From JBCKUK01 sp038924905 (GTDB lineage: Bacteria > Pseudomonadota > Gammaproteobacteria > Burkholderiales > Methylophilaceae): a stretch of DNA of 64,000 bases. The notes under the pieces were generated by a model. It ran no database searches, had not been told where the DNA came from, and worked only from the letters and a program-made list of their open reading frames with translations. Numbering within the stretch: position 1 is the first letter of the stretch; each line of letters opens with the position of its first letter. Positions 7,300 to 16,207 of this stretch are shown in pieces. Position numbers and translations under genes: made by a program. Location of the stretch: the NCBI GenBank assembly GCA_038924905.1, contig JBCKUK010000002.1, positions 1 through 64,000 on the forward strand, written 5' to 3'.

Positions 7300-8310
7300 T
7301 TAAACCACCTTTGCCATTAAGAGGTCGTGCATATTCAGCGCGCCAACCAGATTGCCCTGCGAGCCAACTACCAGCAGACCGTTAATTTTGTACTGCTCCA
7401 TTATTTCTACCGCTTCTACCGCTAGTTGATCAGGGCCTATGCTGCGTGGATTGGCGTGCATCACGTCACGAATCGCGGTTGTCATCACATTTACATTATT
7501 CTCAAAAGTGCGGCGCAAATCGCCATCGGTAAAAATGCCGAGCGGTTTGTCCGAAGCGTCAACCACTGCGGTCATGCCTAACCCTTTGCGCGACATTTCA
7601 AGCAAACCGTCTGAAAGCGATGCATTGAGCGGCACACTGGGGATGGCCGCGCCCACCCGCATGATGTCGCGCACGTGCACCAGCAGGCGCCGCCCCAAAC
7701 CGCCGCCAGGGTGCGAGCGAGCAAAATCTTCTGCCGAAAAGCCGCGCTGATCAAGGACGGTAACGGCCAGGGCATCACCCAGTGCCAGCATCGCGGTAGT
7801 GCTGGCTGTTGGTGCAAGGCCTAGCGGGCAGGCTTCTTGCGATACCTGTGCATCAAGATGGATATCGGATTCTTGCGCCAGCGCAGAGGCCGGGTTGCCG
7901 CTGATGCTGATAATCCGCGTGCCCATGCGTTTGAGGAAAGGCACAATCGCCAGTAACTCATCACTCTCACCAGAACTTGACAGCGCGATTACTACATCGT
8001 CCGGCGTAATCATGCCCAGATCGCCGTGGCTCGCTTCACCCGGATGCATAAAAAAAGCCGGTGTGCCTGTGCTGGCGAATGTAGATGCGATTTTTCTGCC
8101 AACATGGCCAGATTTCCCCATGCCACTTACCACAATGCGCCCGTGGCACTGTAAAATGAGTTCCACGGCGCGAGTGAAGCTGTCGTCAAGGCGGTTAGCC
8201 AGCGCTTCCACCGCGCGTGCTTCAATCAGTAAAACTTCTCGTGCCAGCACCAGTGGCAATTTGCCTGGAGATTTGACGGCGCTGTTTTTTTGTAACTTTA
8301 ATGTTCCCAT
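7300..8310 (-). CDS. kdsD: KdsD, D-arabinose 5-phosphate isomerase
   Basis: KdsD converts ribulose-5-phosphate to arabinose-5-phosphate, the first precursor of Kdo. The 336-residue protein has an N-terminal SIS sugar-isomerase domain (VVSGMGKSGHVGRKIAST, FFMHPGEASHGDLGMI, SSSGESDEL) and two C-terminal CBS domains. The start is set at ATG 8310 (MGTLKLQ); the frame extends upstream to 8451 but into the start of the divergent antiporter. It forms an operon with kdsC. Confidence 0.95.
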   Translation of the reverse strand: MGTLKLQKNSAVKSPGKLPLVLAREVLLIEARAVEALANRLDDSFTRAVELILQCHGRIVVSGMGKSGHVGRKIASTFASTGTPAFFMHPGEASHGDLGMITPDDVVIALSSSGESDELLAIVPFLKRMGTRIISISGNPASALAQESDIHLDAQVSQEACPLGLAPTASTTAMLALGDALAVTVLDQRGFSAEDFARSHPGGGLGRRLLVHVRDIMRVGAAIPSVPLNASLSDGLLEMSRKGLGMTAVVDASDKPLGIFTDGDLRRTFENNVNVMTTAIRDVMHANPRSIGPDQLAVEAVEIMEQYKINGLLVVGSQGNLVGALNMHDLLMAKVV

Positions 8311-8436
8311 ACTGCCAAGTATAAAAGGGAATGCCCTGCGAATAAAGGCGAATAGAGGCCATTTAAGCAAATTAACCCTGACTTTTACAAAAGTAGGCAT
8401 AATTTTTGCGTAATCCAAAATATAAAGACAGCTAAA

Positions 8437-10419
8437 ATGACATTCATGCAAGATACTTTAACCACCATTTTGATTCTGCTCATTAGCTCGGTACTGGCAG
8501 TGGCGTTGTTTCGCGCATTCCGTCTGCCGACCATGCTGGCCTATTTCCTGGTGGGTTTGTTGCTTGGCCCGCATACTTTTGGCATATTGCCGGACACCGA
8601 GACCAACCGCCATCTGGCCGAATTCGGCATTGTCTTTTTAATGTTCAGCATCGGGCTGGCATTCAGCCTACCCCAACTTTACGCTATGCGCCGCACCGTA
8701 CTGGGTCTGGGTGCAGCGCAGGTGGCTATTACTATGGCGGTGGTAATGGGCGTTTGCTGGTTGATCGGTTTAAGTTGGCCGGCAGCATTTGTGATTGGTG
8801 CCGCACTGACGATGTCTTCTACCGCAATCGTGTCAAAAATACTGGCCGAGCGTGTAGATCTGAATTCTCGCCACGGCAGGTTATCCATTGGCGTGCTGTT
8901 GTTTCAGGATATTGCCGTTGTGCCGGTTCTGGTACTCATCCCGGCGCTGGCTACGCAGAGCGGCGATTTGATGGGTGTGCTGGGCATCGCCCTGCTCAAA
9001 GCCACAGCCATGCTGATGGCACTATTCCTGCTTGGCAAAAGGCTGGTCAATCCCTGGTTTGGTTTGGTGGCTCGGCAGCGCTCCAGAGAATTGTTTGTGA
9101 TGAATGCGCTCATGGTCGCCTTGATACTGGCCTACGCTACCCATCTGGCAGGCCTATCTTATGCGCTGGGCGCATTTATTGCGGGCATGCTGATTTCAGA
9201 GACGCGCTACCGCTACCAGGTGGAATCAGACATTGCCTCTTTCCGTGATATTTTGCTGGGTTTGTTTTTTGTAACGATGGGCATGCTGCTGGATATGCAC
9301 CAGCTGGTATCCAATATCGACCTGGTTTTATTGCTGTTAATTGCGCTCATTGTTTTCAAGGTTTTGGTGGTTAGCGTATTGTGCCGCGTCTTTGGCTACG
9401 AAGTGGGCGTGGCGATACGCACCGGCGTTATTCTGGCACAGGCCGGGGAGTTCAGTTTCGTGATTCTGTCGCTGGGTCTGGAGCAAGGCTTGTTTGGTGG
9501 GCAGGCCATGCAAGTGGTGCTGGCATCATCATTACTTTCCATGGCGGCGGCACCATTTATCATTCAGTACAACGGTCGTTTTGCCCGCTACTGGTCCAAG
9601 AGCTATACCAAGGGCCACGAATCAAAAGTGGCGGCAATTGAAGAGATTGGCATGCAGCTCACTGACCACGTCATTATTTGCGGCTATGGGCGCAGCGGGC
9701 AGTATCTTGGTCGTTTTCTCAATGAAGAAAACATCCCTTTTATCGCGTTGGATATTGACCCAGCACGGGTGCAGGAGGCAGCAGCAGCGGGTGAAAATGT
9801 CATCTATGGCGATGCCGGGCGGCGTGTAGTGCTGGCAGCCGCCGGCGGTGCAAAAGCCAAAGCGCTGGTTATCAGTTATAACGACACACTTGCGGCGATG
9901 AAGATATTGCATGTGGTGCAGGAAAACTATCCGCAGTTGCCCGTCATCGTGCGCACCGTGGACGAAAGGGACATGGAGACTTTACGTAAGGCGGGCGCAG
10001 CTGAGGTGGTGCCAGAAATACTCGAAGGCAGTTTAATGCTGGCCTCGCATGCACTCATGCTGCTGGGTGTGCCGCTTAATCGTGTAGTTAAACGCATTCG
10101 TCTGTTCCGCGAGGAGCGCTACAAACTCTTTCGCGGCTTCTTTCATGGTATTTCCGACGCCGAGCAGGAAGTGCTGGATAAACACCAGCCGCGCCTGCAC
10201 TCCGTGCTACTCAGTGCCTCGGCATATGCTGTGGGCAAACGCCCGATTGATATTGGGCTGGAAGGCTATAACGTGGAGATAAAATCCATACGCCGCCCCA
10301 ACAGCAATGGGCTAGAGCCAACATTGGATACAGCTTTTGCTGAAGGCGATGTCGTTGTGTTGCTGGGTACGCCCGAGTATTTGGACAGCGCCGAAAAAAT
10401 GTTATTAACTGGACGATGA
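8437..10419 (+). CDS. CPA2-family monovalent cation/proton antiporter (KefB/YbaL-like)
   Basis: This membrane protein probably exchanges K+ or Na+ for protons. The first 380 residues hold about 12 membrane segments of the Na_H_Exchanger fold, including LLFQDIAVVPVLVLIP and LGAFIAGMLISET. Next comes a TrkA-N Rossmann domain (VIICGYGRSGQYLGRFL near residue 410) and a TrkA-C domain near the end. At 660 residues it has the family length. The start is ATG 8437 or ATG 8446. It is divergent from kdsD and overlaps thiO by 4 bases. Confidence 0.92.
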   Translation: MTFMQDTLTTILILLISSVLAVALFRAFRLPTMLAYFLVGLLLGPHTFGILPDTETNRHLAEFGIVFLMFSIGLAFSLPQLYAMRRTVLGLGAAQVAITMAVVMGVCWLIGLSWPAAFVIGAALTMSSTAIVSKILAERVDLNSRHGRLSIGVLLFQDIAVVPVLVLIPALATQSGDLMGVLGIALLKATAMLMALFLLGKRLVNPWFGLVARQRSRELFVMNALMVALILAYATHLAGLSYALGAFIAGMLISETRYRYQVESDIASFRDILLGLFFVTMGMLLDMHQLVSNIDLVLLLLIALIVFKVLVVSVLCRVFGYEVGVAIRTGVILAQAGEFSFVILSLGLEQGLFGGQAMQVVLASSLLSMAAAPFIIQYNGRFARYWSKSYTKGHESKVAAIEEIGMQLTDHVIICGYGRSGQYLGRFLNEENIPFIALDIDPARVQEAAAAGENVIYGDAGRRVVLAAAGGAKAKALVISYNDTLAAMKILHVVQENYPQLPVIVRTVDERDMETLRKAGAAEVVPEILEGSLMLASHALMLLGVPLNRVVKRIRLFREERYKLFRGFFHGISDAEQEVLDKHQPRLHSVLLSASAYAVGKRPIDIGLEGYNVEIKSIRRPNSNGLEPTLDTAFAEGDVVVLLGTPEYLDSAEKMLLTGR

Positions 10420-11498
10420 CTCAGCGTGTACTTGTCGCCGGCGGCGGCATCGTTGGCTGCCTGACTGCTTTGGAGCTGGCTGATCGTGGCTGCCGTGTAA
10501 TGCTGGTCGAGCGCGGCGAAATAGCCAGCCAGAGTTCCGGCGAGGCCTCCTGGGCTGGTGCTGGTATTCTCTTCCCTCTGTTACCGTGGATGTATTCTGA
10601 CGCAGTCAACAAACTCACCTTAAGCGGTGCCAGCCTCTACCCGTCCCTGTGCCAGCGCTTGCTGGGCGAAACCGGCATAGACCCTGAATATCAAGCATGC
10701 GGCATGTTGTTGTTGCCAAAATTTGATATTGAAGTAGCGCAAGCCTGGTGCAAAACCCATGACATTGAAGCGAAGCTGATGCCAGCCGCAGATTTGCCGG
10801 TTCAATCCTTAAGTGAAGGCGATGGGCTATGGCTGCCCAAGGTTGGTCAGGTTCGCCCGCCTGATTTGCTCATGGCGCTGCGCAAGATCCTGGAGCTGCG
10901 TGGTGTTGAGTTGCTGGAGCGCACCGAATTAAAACCGCTGCCAGAGCTGCAGCGTCTGAATGAGTGGGAAACGGTAAACGGGGAGAAGCTGCAGGCGGAT
11001 AAGTTTGTAGTTACTTCCGGCGCATGGAGCTTCGAGCTGCTGAAAGCCAATGCCATGAAGCTCAATATCAAACCTATGCGCGGCCAGATATTGCTCTACC
11101 AGCAGCCTGCAAAGGGCTTAAGCCATATGCTGTACCGCGAAGGTTTTTACATGGTGCCACGTAAGGATGGCCTGCTGCTCGCCGGTAGCACTTTGGAAGA
11201 TGTGGGCTTTGATAAAGCCACCACCGAAAGCGTCAAAAATGATTTGGCCGCCAAGGCCGAGGCTATTATCCCGGAGTTAAAAGGCATGCCAATACTCAAG
11301 CACTGGAGCGGGTTGCGGCCAGGCACCCCGGAAAATCTACCGACGATTTCAGAGCACCCGATGGTGAAAAATCTTTACTTGAATACCGGTCATTTCCGCT
11401 ATGGCCTGACTATGGCGCCGTGTAGTGCCAAGATGGTGGCTGCCTTGATTTGCAATGAAGAGCTGTTGCACGATGCAACGCCGTTTGCGATGAGCTAG
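10416..11498 (+). CDS. thiO: FAD-dependent glycine oxidase (ThiO-like)
   Basis: ThiO oxidises glycine to the imine used for the thiazole of thiamine. The 360-residue protein is a DAO-fold oxidase with the N-terminal FAD-binding loop VAGGGIVGCLTALELADRG, then ASWAGAGILFP. The C-terminal GLRPGTPENLPTIS and NTGHFRYGLTMAP are typical of ThiO. The start overlaps the antiporter stop (ATGA), suggesting coupled translation. No other thiamine gene or TPP riboswitch lies nearby, so D-amino-acid oxidation is an alternative role. Confidence 0.85.
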   Translation: MTQRVLVAGGGIVGCLTALELADRGCRVMLVERGEIASQSSGEASWAGAGILFPLLPWMYSDAVNKLTLSGASLYPSLCQRLLGETGIDPEYQACGMLLLPKFDIEVAQAWCKTHDIEAKLMPAADLPVQSLSEGDGLWLPKVGQVRPPDLLMALRKILELRGVELLERTELKPLPELQRLNEWETVNGEKLQADKFVVTSGAWSFELLKANAMKLNIKPMRGQILLYQQPAKGLSHMLYREGFYMVPRKDGLLLAGSTLEDVGFDKATTESVKNDLAAKAEAIIPELKGMPILKHWSGLRPGTPENLPTISEHPMVKNLYLNTGHFRYGLTMAPCSAKMVAALICNEELLHDATPFAMS

Positions 11499-11509
11499 GC
11501 CTTCACGGT

Positions 11510-12307
11510 CTACCGCGTCCGGTTGATTGACTTGTTATACGTTTGTAGTTCCTCAATTGAGATTGGTGGCCTTGTTTTGTGAAGCATGCGATGACAATTT
11601 GCGCAAACAGGCCTTAAATCATTTACTGGATTTACCAAGTATTCTTCTCTGGCATCTGCAACCCGCCTCAAATGATGAACCTCGATATATTTTGCGCCAA
11701 ACGCGCCGTAAGCCTCCTCGAAATTAAATCCACATGCAGTGCAGCTGTAGCCATAGTAGTCTATGCAGGCTTGACGGGCGGCAGAGCTTCTGTCGTAGGT
11801 CTTGAAAGTAACGCTCTTTGGCTTTCCTTCCGCAAATAGCTGCACATCTTTCTTTGCCGCGGGTACAAAACTAAATTTGCTATTGCTCTGAATTAGCGCA
11901 AACAGCTCATTTGCAACTTCATCAGGGACGGACATGCCGCTAGCCTGCGGTGTCCAATTGTAATTAGGGTATTTATCTTGGAGATAAACTAAGGGGACTA
12001 TCGGCTCTTCAGATAATGCCTTAAACAACAAATCTGTTCTGAGAGCAGTTTTTCCTTCCTTTGCTTTTTGAACATCCCAGTGCGGTAGCGAGTAAGGCTC
12101 TGAGGAAATATACCCGCAACCAATAATTCCTTTTGGCTCTACACCAAGGCGCATTAGGAAAAATATATCGCCAATTTCTATTCGCTTCGTATTCCCGCAG
12201 CTCCAGTACCTGTCGTATTGGTCGCCGTTATTTATCCGATAGATGGCATCCTGCTGATCGTTCTAGGCCCAGCGTTCAGGATTCCATGTGTAAAGTATTG
12301 CCCTCAA
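11510..12307 (-). pseudogene. EVE-like/HNH endonuclease gene interrupted by an in-frame amber codon
   Basis: Read from a TTG at 12307 that overlaps the moaC stop (TTGA), the frame gives MRAILYTWNPERWA, then TAG at 12265-12263, then NDQQDAIYRINNG and YWSCGNTKRIEIGDIFFL, running into the main 214-residue open frame. The first part matches the start of EVE/PUA-like modules (WNPERWxW), so the stop probably replaces a Trp codon (TGG to TAG). The C-terminal half is a zinc HNH nuclease: CTACGF, IEVHHLRRV, and CANCHRMLH. EVE-HNH proteins are thought to cut modified DNA. A product from the internal ATG 12154 would lack most of the EVE part. Confidence 0.82.
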
Positions 12308-12780
12308 TCAGCAATCCAATGCCCCGATTTACCGCCCATTTTTTCCAGCAGCTTGATTTCACCCATCACCATGCCACGGTCTACCGCTTTGCACATATCG
12401 TAAATGGTCAGTAGTGCGACGCTGGTGGCGGTGAGCGCTTCCATTTCCACGCCAGTGCGGCCTACGGTCTCAGTGGTGACTGTGCAGTGGACGGTGGTAT
12501 TGGCCTTGTCAATTTCAAACTCAACGCCTACTTTGGTGAGGCTGATTGGGTGGCACAGTGGGATTAAATCAGACGTGCGCTTGGAAGCTTGTATGGCAGC
12601 AACACGGGCAATGCCCAGCACATCACCTTTTTTGGCATCACCTTTTAATATTAAATCTAAAGTTATCGGCAACATGCGTATACTGCCGCGGGCTTTCGCC
12701 ATGCGGTGCGCTTCAGGTTTTTCGCCAATGTCCACCATGTGGGCTTGGCCAGCAACATCAAAGTGCGTGAACTCCTTCAT
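12304..12780 (-). CDS. moaC: MoaC, cyclic pyranopterin monophosphate synthase
   Basis: MoaC makes cyclic pyranopterin monophosphate, an early step of molybdenum cofactor synthesis. The 158-residue protein shows the conserved blocks AHRMAKARGSIRM, LIPLCHPISLT, GVEMEALTATSVALLTIYDM and the C-terminal KSGHW. Length is normal. It is divergent from bepA (14 bases between starts) and its stop overlaps the TTG of the interrupted EVE-HNH gene. Confidence 0.96.
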   Translation of the reverse strand: MKEFTHFDVAGQAHMVDIGEKPEAHRMAKARGSIRMLPITLDLILKGDAKKGDVLGIARVAAIQASKRTSDLIPLCHPISLTKVGVEFEIDKANTTVHCTVTTETVGRTGVEMEALTATSVALLTIYDMCKAVDRGMVMGEIKLLEKMGGKSGHWIAD

Positions 12781-12830
12781 GGTCTATTTTCCAAATGAAC
12801 TCATTACGTATTACCGCTATCATATCAACG

Positions 12831-14267
12831 ATGAAACTAATTTACTGCATTCTCGGCGCGCTGTTATTTGCGCCACTGGCATTGGCCGATGGCCTGCCCG
12901 AACTTGGCGATGTGTCTGCCACCGTATTATCGCCCTTGCAGGAGCAATTAATTGCCAACCAGATCATGAAGGATGTGATGTCCAGCGGCGATGTGGTGAG
13001 CGATGTTGAAATCACCGATTATGTGCAAAGCCTCGGCTATCGCCTTGTGGCAAATGGCCCGGACCGGCGCCAGCCATTTAACTTTTTTGTGGTGCAGGAT
13101 AATACCGTTAACGCTTTCGCCATGCCGGGTGGCGTTATCGGCGTACATACCGGGCTGATACTGGCGGCCAATAGCGAATCTGAAATGGCCAGCGTGCTGG
13201 GGCACGAAATCGGCCACGTGGTGCAGCACCACATGGCGCGTATGCTGGCACAACAAAAAAGAGATTCGATTATCAATCTGGCTTCTTTTGCAGTGGCAAT
13301 ACTTGCTGCGCGCGCCAACCCGCAATTAGGTGGCGGGGCGTTGACTGCTGCTTCTGCCGCCGGAGTTCAAAAACAACTTGATTACACGCGTGAGCACGAA
13401 CGCGAGGCCGACCGCGTGGGCTTGCAGATACTCGATAGCGCAGGGTTTGATACACGTGCCATGCCAGCTTTTTTTAGCACCTTGCTAAAAAGTTCGCGCT
13501 TTGTAGATGGCACCGCGCCTTCGTTTCTGCGCACCCATCCACTCACCACCGAGCGTATTGCGGATGTGAAAAATCGTGTGGATAGCATGCCTTATCGCCA
13601 GGTGGTTGATAGTGTCGAATTTCACTACATACGCGCAAAGCTGCGCGCTGCGTATGGCCCGGCACAAAATGCCATCGATTATTTTGAGAATAATTTGAAA
13701 GAGCGCAGTTTTGTTAATGAGGCTGCCGAACACTACGGGCTTGCTTTGGCATTTGTGCGCAAAAATGATCTGGGTGGTGCCGCCAAGGAGGTAGACTGGT
13801 TACACAAAAATATGCCACGTCACCCATATTTTGAAACGCTAGCCGCAAAAATTGAAGTCGCACGCAATCATCCAGAGCAGGCAGCCAAACTCTATGCGGC
13901 AGGCTTAGCTTCGTTCCCCAGCCATCGTGCGCTTATCTATGGCTATGCCGAACATTTTTTAGCCACCAATCAAAACGATAAAGCGCTTAAACTGATTAGC
14001 GAAAAGCAGCCGCAATACCCGGACGACTCTTATTTGTACGCGCTGGCATCGCGCGCCTACACAGCGCAAGGCAAGAATTTGCTGCGCCACCAGGCGCAAG
14101 GGGAGGCCTATTTAAGGCGCTATGATATGCAAAAAGCCATTGAACAAATGGATTTAGCCGTCAAAGCTGGCGATGGAGATTTTTACCAGCAATCTATTGT
14201 TGAGGCCAGGCTGAATCAGTTGCAACAACAGTATGTGGAACCCAAAAAAGAAGGCTGGTTTGACTAG
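12831..14267 (+). CDS. bepA: BepA-like periplasmic M48 metalloprotease with TPR domain
   Basis: BepA assists and degrades outer-membrane proteins such as LptD, linking it to the LPS export genes in this window. From ATG 12831 the protein has a signal peptide (LIYCILGALLFAPLALA), an M48 peptidase domain with the zinc motif HEIGH at residues 125-129 and the third-ligand region EHEREADRVG, and a C-terminal TPR half. An upstream ATG at 12795 is in frame and would add 12 residues. Length (478 or 490) fits the family. Confidence 0.9.
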   Translation: MKLIYCILGALLFAPLALADGLPELGDVSATVLSPLQEQLIANQIMKDVMSSGDVVSDVEITDYVQSLGYRLVANGPDRRQPFNFFVVQDNTVNAFAMPGGVIGVHTGLILAANSESEMASVLGHEIGHVVQHHMARMLAQQKRDSIINLASFAVAILAARANPQLGGGALTAASAAGVQKQLDYTREHEREADRVGLQILDSAGFDTRAMPAFFSTLLKSSRFVDGTAPSFLRTHPLTTERIADVKNRVDSMPYRQVVDSVEFHYIRAKLRAAYGPAQNAIDYFENNLKERSFVNEAAEHYGLALAFVRKNDLGGAAKEVDWLHKNMPRHPYFETLAAKIEVARNHPEQAAKLYAAGLASFPSHRALIYGYAEHFLATNQNDKALKLISEKQPQYPDDSYLYALASRAYTAQGKNLLRHQAQGEAYLRRYDMQKAIEQMDLAVKAGDGDFYQQSIVEARLNQLQQQYVEPKKEGWFD

Positions 14268-14272
14268 CAAGC

Positions 14273-14530
14273 CTATGATTAAGTCCCCTCCCTATTTAGA
14301 CCGTATAGGTCTTCACCGCTCCAGTAAGCGCTGAAGCGCAAACTGGAAGCGCGACAGGGGGAGGGTTAGGGTGGGGGTTGAAAGACAGTGTGGGCGGGAT
14401 ATTGCAAGTTCTTGATATATTTTGACCCTTGTCCTTGGCGCCTGACTTGCCACGCAGTGGCATAGCGAAGGCGGACAAGACCCTTGCGGTCTAACCCCCC
14501 TTGCTGGGGGAAGGAATTATTGGCTTCTCG
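14273..14530. repeat. C/G-rich dispersed palindromic repeats between bepA and soxY
   Basis: The 304-base gap after bepA has no gene. It holds C-rich then G-rich blocks, AGACCGTATAGGTCT and GACCCTTGCGGTCT hairpins, and ends with GGGGGAAGGAATTATTG (14506-14522). The reverse complement of that 17-mer recurs at 57220-57236, and a close variant at 52261. These are members of a dispersed intergenic repeat family also found inside hrpA. Confidence 0.65.
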
Positions 14531-14571
14531 ACTTGATTGTTTTAATTGAACCAGGATAATTAGAAGGACGC

Positions 14572-15018
14572 ATGATGCAACGCAGAAATTTCCTGCAATT
14601 ATTATCCGCTGGTGTAGCCGCCATGCTGCTGGCGCCTATCAACGCGTTGGCGGCACTGTGGAATAAAGCCGCATTTGAAGCCACCACGCTGGAAAGCGCG
14701 GCAAAAGGGCTGGATATTCCAGACGAAACACCCAGTGCAGACATTGAAATTGTCGCGCCAGCCTACGCCGAGAACGGCGCCGTTGTTCAGGTGGAAGTCA
14801 GAAGCCGCATCCCCAATACTGAAGCCATTGCCATACTGGTGGATAAAAACCCGACGTCTTTAATCGCCAATTTCATGTTTTCAAACGGTGCCGAGCTGTT
14901 TGTGGTCACGCGCATCAAAATGGCGGAAACATCGAATGTGGTGGCCATCGCAAAGGTGGGCGGCCAATACTTTACGGCCAAGAAATACATCGAAGTGTCG
15001 GAGAACGGGTGTAATTAA
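14572..15018 (+). CDS. soxY: SoxY, thiosulfate-oxidation carrier subunit
   Basis: SoxY holds sulfur intermediates on a C-terminal Cys during periplasmic thiosulfate oxidation. The protein begins MMQRRNFLQLLSAGVAAML, a Tat signal peptide, followed by the SoxY immunoglobulin-like domain. The end is SENGCN: the carrier Cys is present, but the usual Gly-Gly-Cys-Gly-Gly swinging arm is reduced to Gly-Cys-Asn. AGAAGGA precedes the start. soxZ follows one base later, but no soxA, soxX, soxB or soxCD is nearby. Confidence 0.9.
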   Translation: MMQRRNFLQLLSAGVAAMLLAPINALAALWNKAAFEATTLESAAKGLDIPDETPSADIEIVAPAYAENGAVVQVEVRSRIPNTEAIAILVDKNPTSLIANFMFSNGAELFVVTRIKMAETSNVVAIAKVGGQYFTAKKYIEVSENGCN

Positions 15019-15019
15019 G

Positions 15020-15337
15020 ATGGCAGATGCAATTAAAATGCGCGCTCAGCTCAAGGGTGAAATCACCGAGATTAAAATCCTGATGAGCCACCCGATGGAA
15101 ACCGGCCGCCGCAAGAATGATTTGAATGAGGTTATTCCTGCGCACTTCATCCAGCTGGTGACGGTAAGCCTGAATGACAAGCCAGTGCTAGAGGCGCAGT
15201 GGGGCACGGGTATTTCCAAGAATCCTTACCTGACATTCCACCTGCGCGGTGCCATGGTGGGTGATAAAGTTGCTGTGACCTGGCATGATAATCAGGGCGA
15301 ATCAAACTCGAGCGAGATTGCAGTTACTCAGGCTTGA
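15020..15337 (+). CDS. soxZ: SoxZ, partner of SoxY
   Basis: SoxZ forms the SoxYZ heterodimer. The 105-residue protein shows MRAQLKGEITEIKILMSHPM, then GTGISKNPYLTFHLRG and GDKVAVTWHDNQGE, typical of the family. It has no signal peptide and is probably carried out with SoxY by the Tat route. It starts one base after soxY. Length is normal. Confidence 0.92.
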   Translation: MADAIKMRAQLKGEITEIKILMSHPMETGRRKNDLNEVIPAHFIQLVTVSLNDKPVLEAQWGTGISKNPYLTFHLRGAMVGDKVAVTWHDNQGESNSSEIAVTQA

Positions 15338-15442
15338 AGCAGACCCCCTCGCCCTGCGGGAGAGGGCTGGGGAGAGGGCGTGTTTTGTCGGAGGTTACCC
15401 GACAGTGTGTAGGGCGGATGAGGCTATAAGCCGTTATCCGCC
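15338..15442. repeat. Intergenic palindromic repeats after soxZ
   Basis: Two short elements follow soxZ. One is a C/G-rich hairpin (CCCTCGCCCTGCGGGAGAGG). The other, at 15413-15442, has arms GGCGGAT and ATCCGCC. The latter resembles the GTAGGGCGGAT-type repeats common in proteobacterial genomes. They may end soxYZ transcription. Confidence 0.55.
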
Positions 15443-15460
15443 ATTCTATGTGGCGAGTAT

Positions 15461-15844
15461 TCATTTCGCTTCGTCAACCATCTGGATGGTCTTTTCCTCA
15501 ACTTCTTTGGCAACTTGAACTAGCGCTGCATCCTGAGATAGCGCCGAAAGCATTTGCACTGGCTTAATAAGACCAATCTTCGTTTTGCCTTTCTCCGTAA
15601 ACACCGAGATACGACAAGGCAGCGCCATGTTCAGGCGCATATCGGTGGACAGGACTTTTGCAGCCTGCCCCGGATTGCAGACTTCAAAAACTTTGCACTC
15701 CTCATCAAATGCTATGCCTTTACTGCGAAGCGTGGTTCCCAAGTCGTGGACATGCAGTACCCCGAAGCCATTGCGTTTAACCGCAGCTTCAAGGCCTGCC
15801 GACGCTTGGTCGAACGATTTGCCGGTTTCAACTATGTAATACAT
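15461..15844 (-). CDS. DUF302 family protein
   Basis: This 127-residue protein without a signal peptide has the DUF302 fold signature: VKRNGFGVLHVHDLGTTL at the start and VFEVCNPGQAAKVLSTDMR-like middle, then ALPCRISVFTEKG. The family is small, soluble and often found in sulfur or metal metabolism neighbourhoods. Its biochemical role is unknown. It faces soxZ tail to tail. Confidence 0.85.
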   Translation of the reverse strand: MYYIVETGKSFDQASAGLEAAVKRNGFGVLHVHDLGTTLRSKGIAFDEECKVFEVCNPGQAAKVLSTDMRLNMALPCRISVFTEKGKTKIGLIKPVQMLSALSQDAALVQVAKEVEEKTIQMVDEAK

Positions 15845-15892
15845 GAAATTACCTCGATAATGCCATTAAGGGGTTAGCTCAGCATCGATTTA

Positions 15893-16183
15893 TTACGCCG
15901 CAATTGGCATCACCCGTTCAAGTTGCCCCTGAATAGCCTGGCGCGCTTTGCGGATTTCATATTCATCTTGTAAGCCCATCCAGAATTGCACAGAGTTGCC
16001 GAACGCTTTAGCCAGCCTTAGCGCGGTATCGGCGGTGATGGTGCGGTTGCCAAGCACAATTTCATTGATCCTGCGTGGAGGCACGCCAATGGCGTTGGCC
16101 AGTTTGTTTTGGCTGATGTTCATCGGTTTTAGGAATTCTTCGAGAAGAATCTCACCGGGGTGAATGTTATTTAGTTTGTCCAT
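15893..16183 (-). CDS. higA: HigA antitoxin (XRE-type)
   Basis: This 96-residue protein begins MDKLNNIHPGEILLEEFLKP, the hallmark of HigA antitoxins, and continues with a helix-turn-helix (SQNKLANAIGVPPRRINEIV). It neutralises HigB and represses the operon. It lies 24 bases downstream of higB, the inverted toxin-first order typical of hig. Confidence 0.93.
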   Translation of the reverse strand: MDKLNNIHPGEILLEEFLKPMNISQNKLANAIGVPPRRINEIVLGNRTITADTALRLAKAFGNSVQFWMGLQDEYEIRKARQAIQGQLERVMPIAA

Positions 16184-16207
16184 AATGTTGTCCTCATTGG
16201 TTGATAC

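Noticed and set aside
10300..10420. TPP riboswitch before thiO
   Set aside because: thiO overlaps the antiporter gene by 4 bases and no thi-box-like sequence is seen upstream.
12404..13009. Plus-strand frame of 201 codons opposite moaC
   Set aside because: It overlaps two well supported divergent genes and reads as antisense of MoaC.
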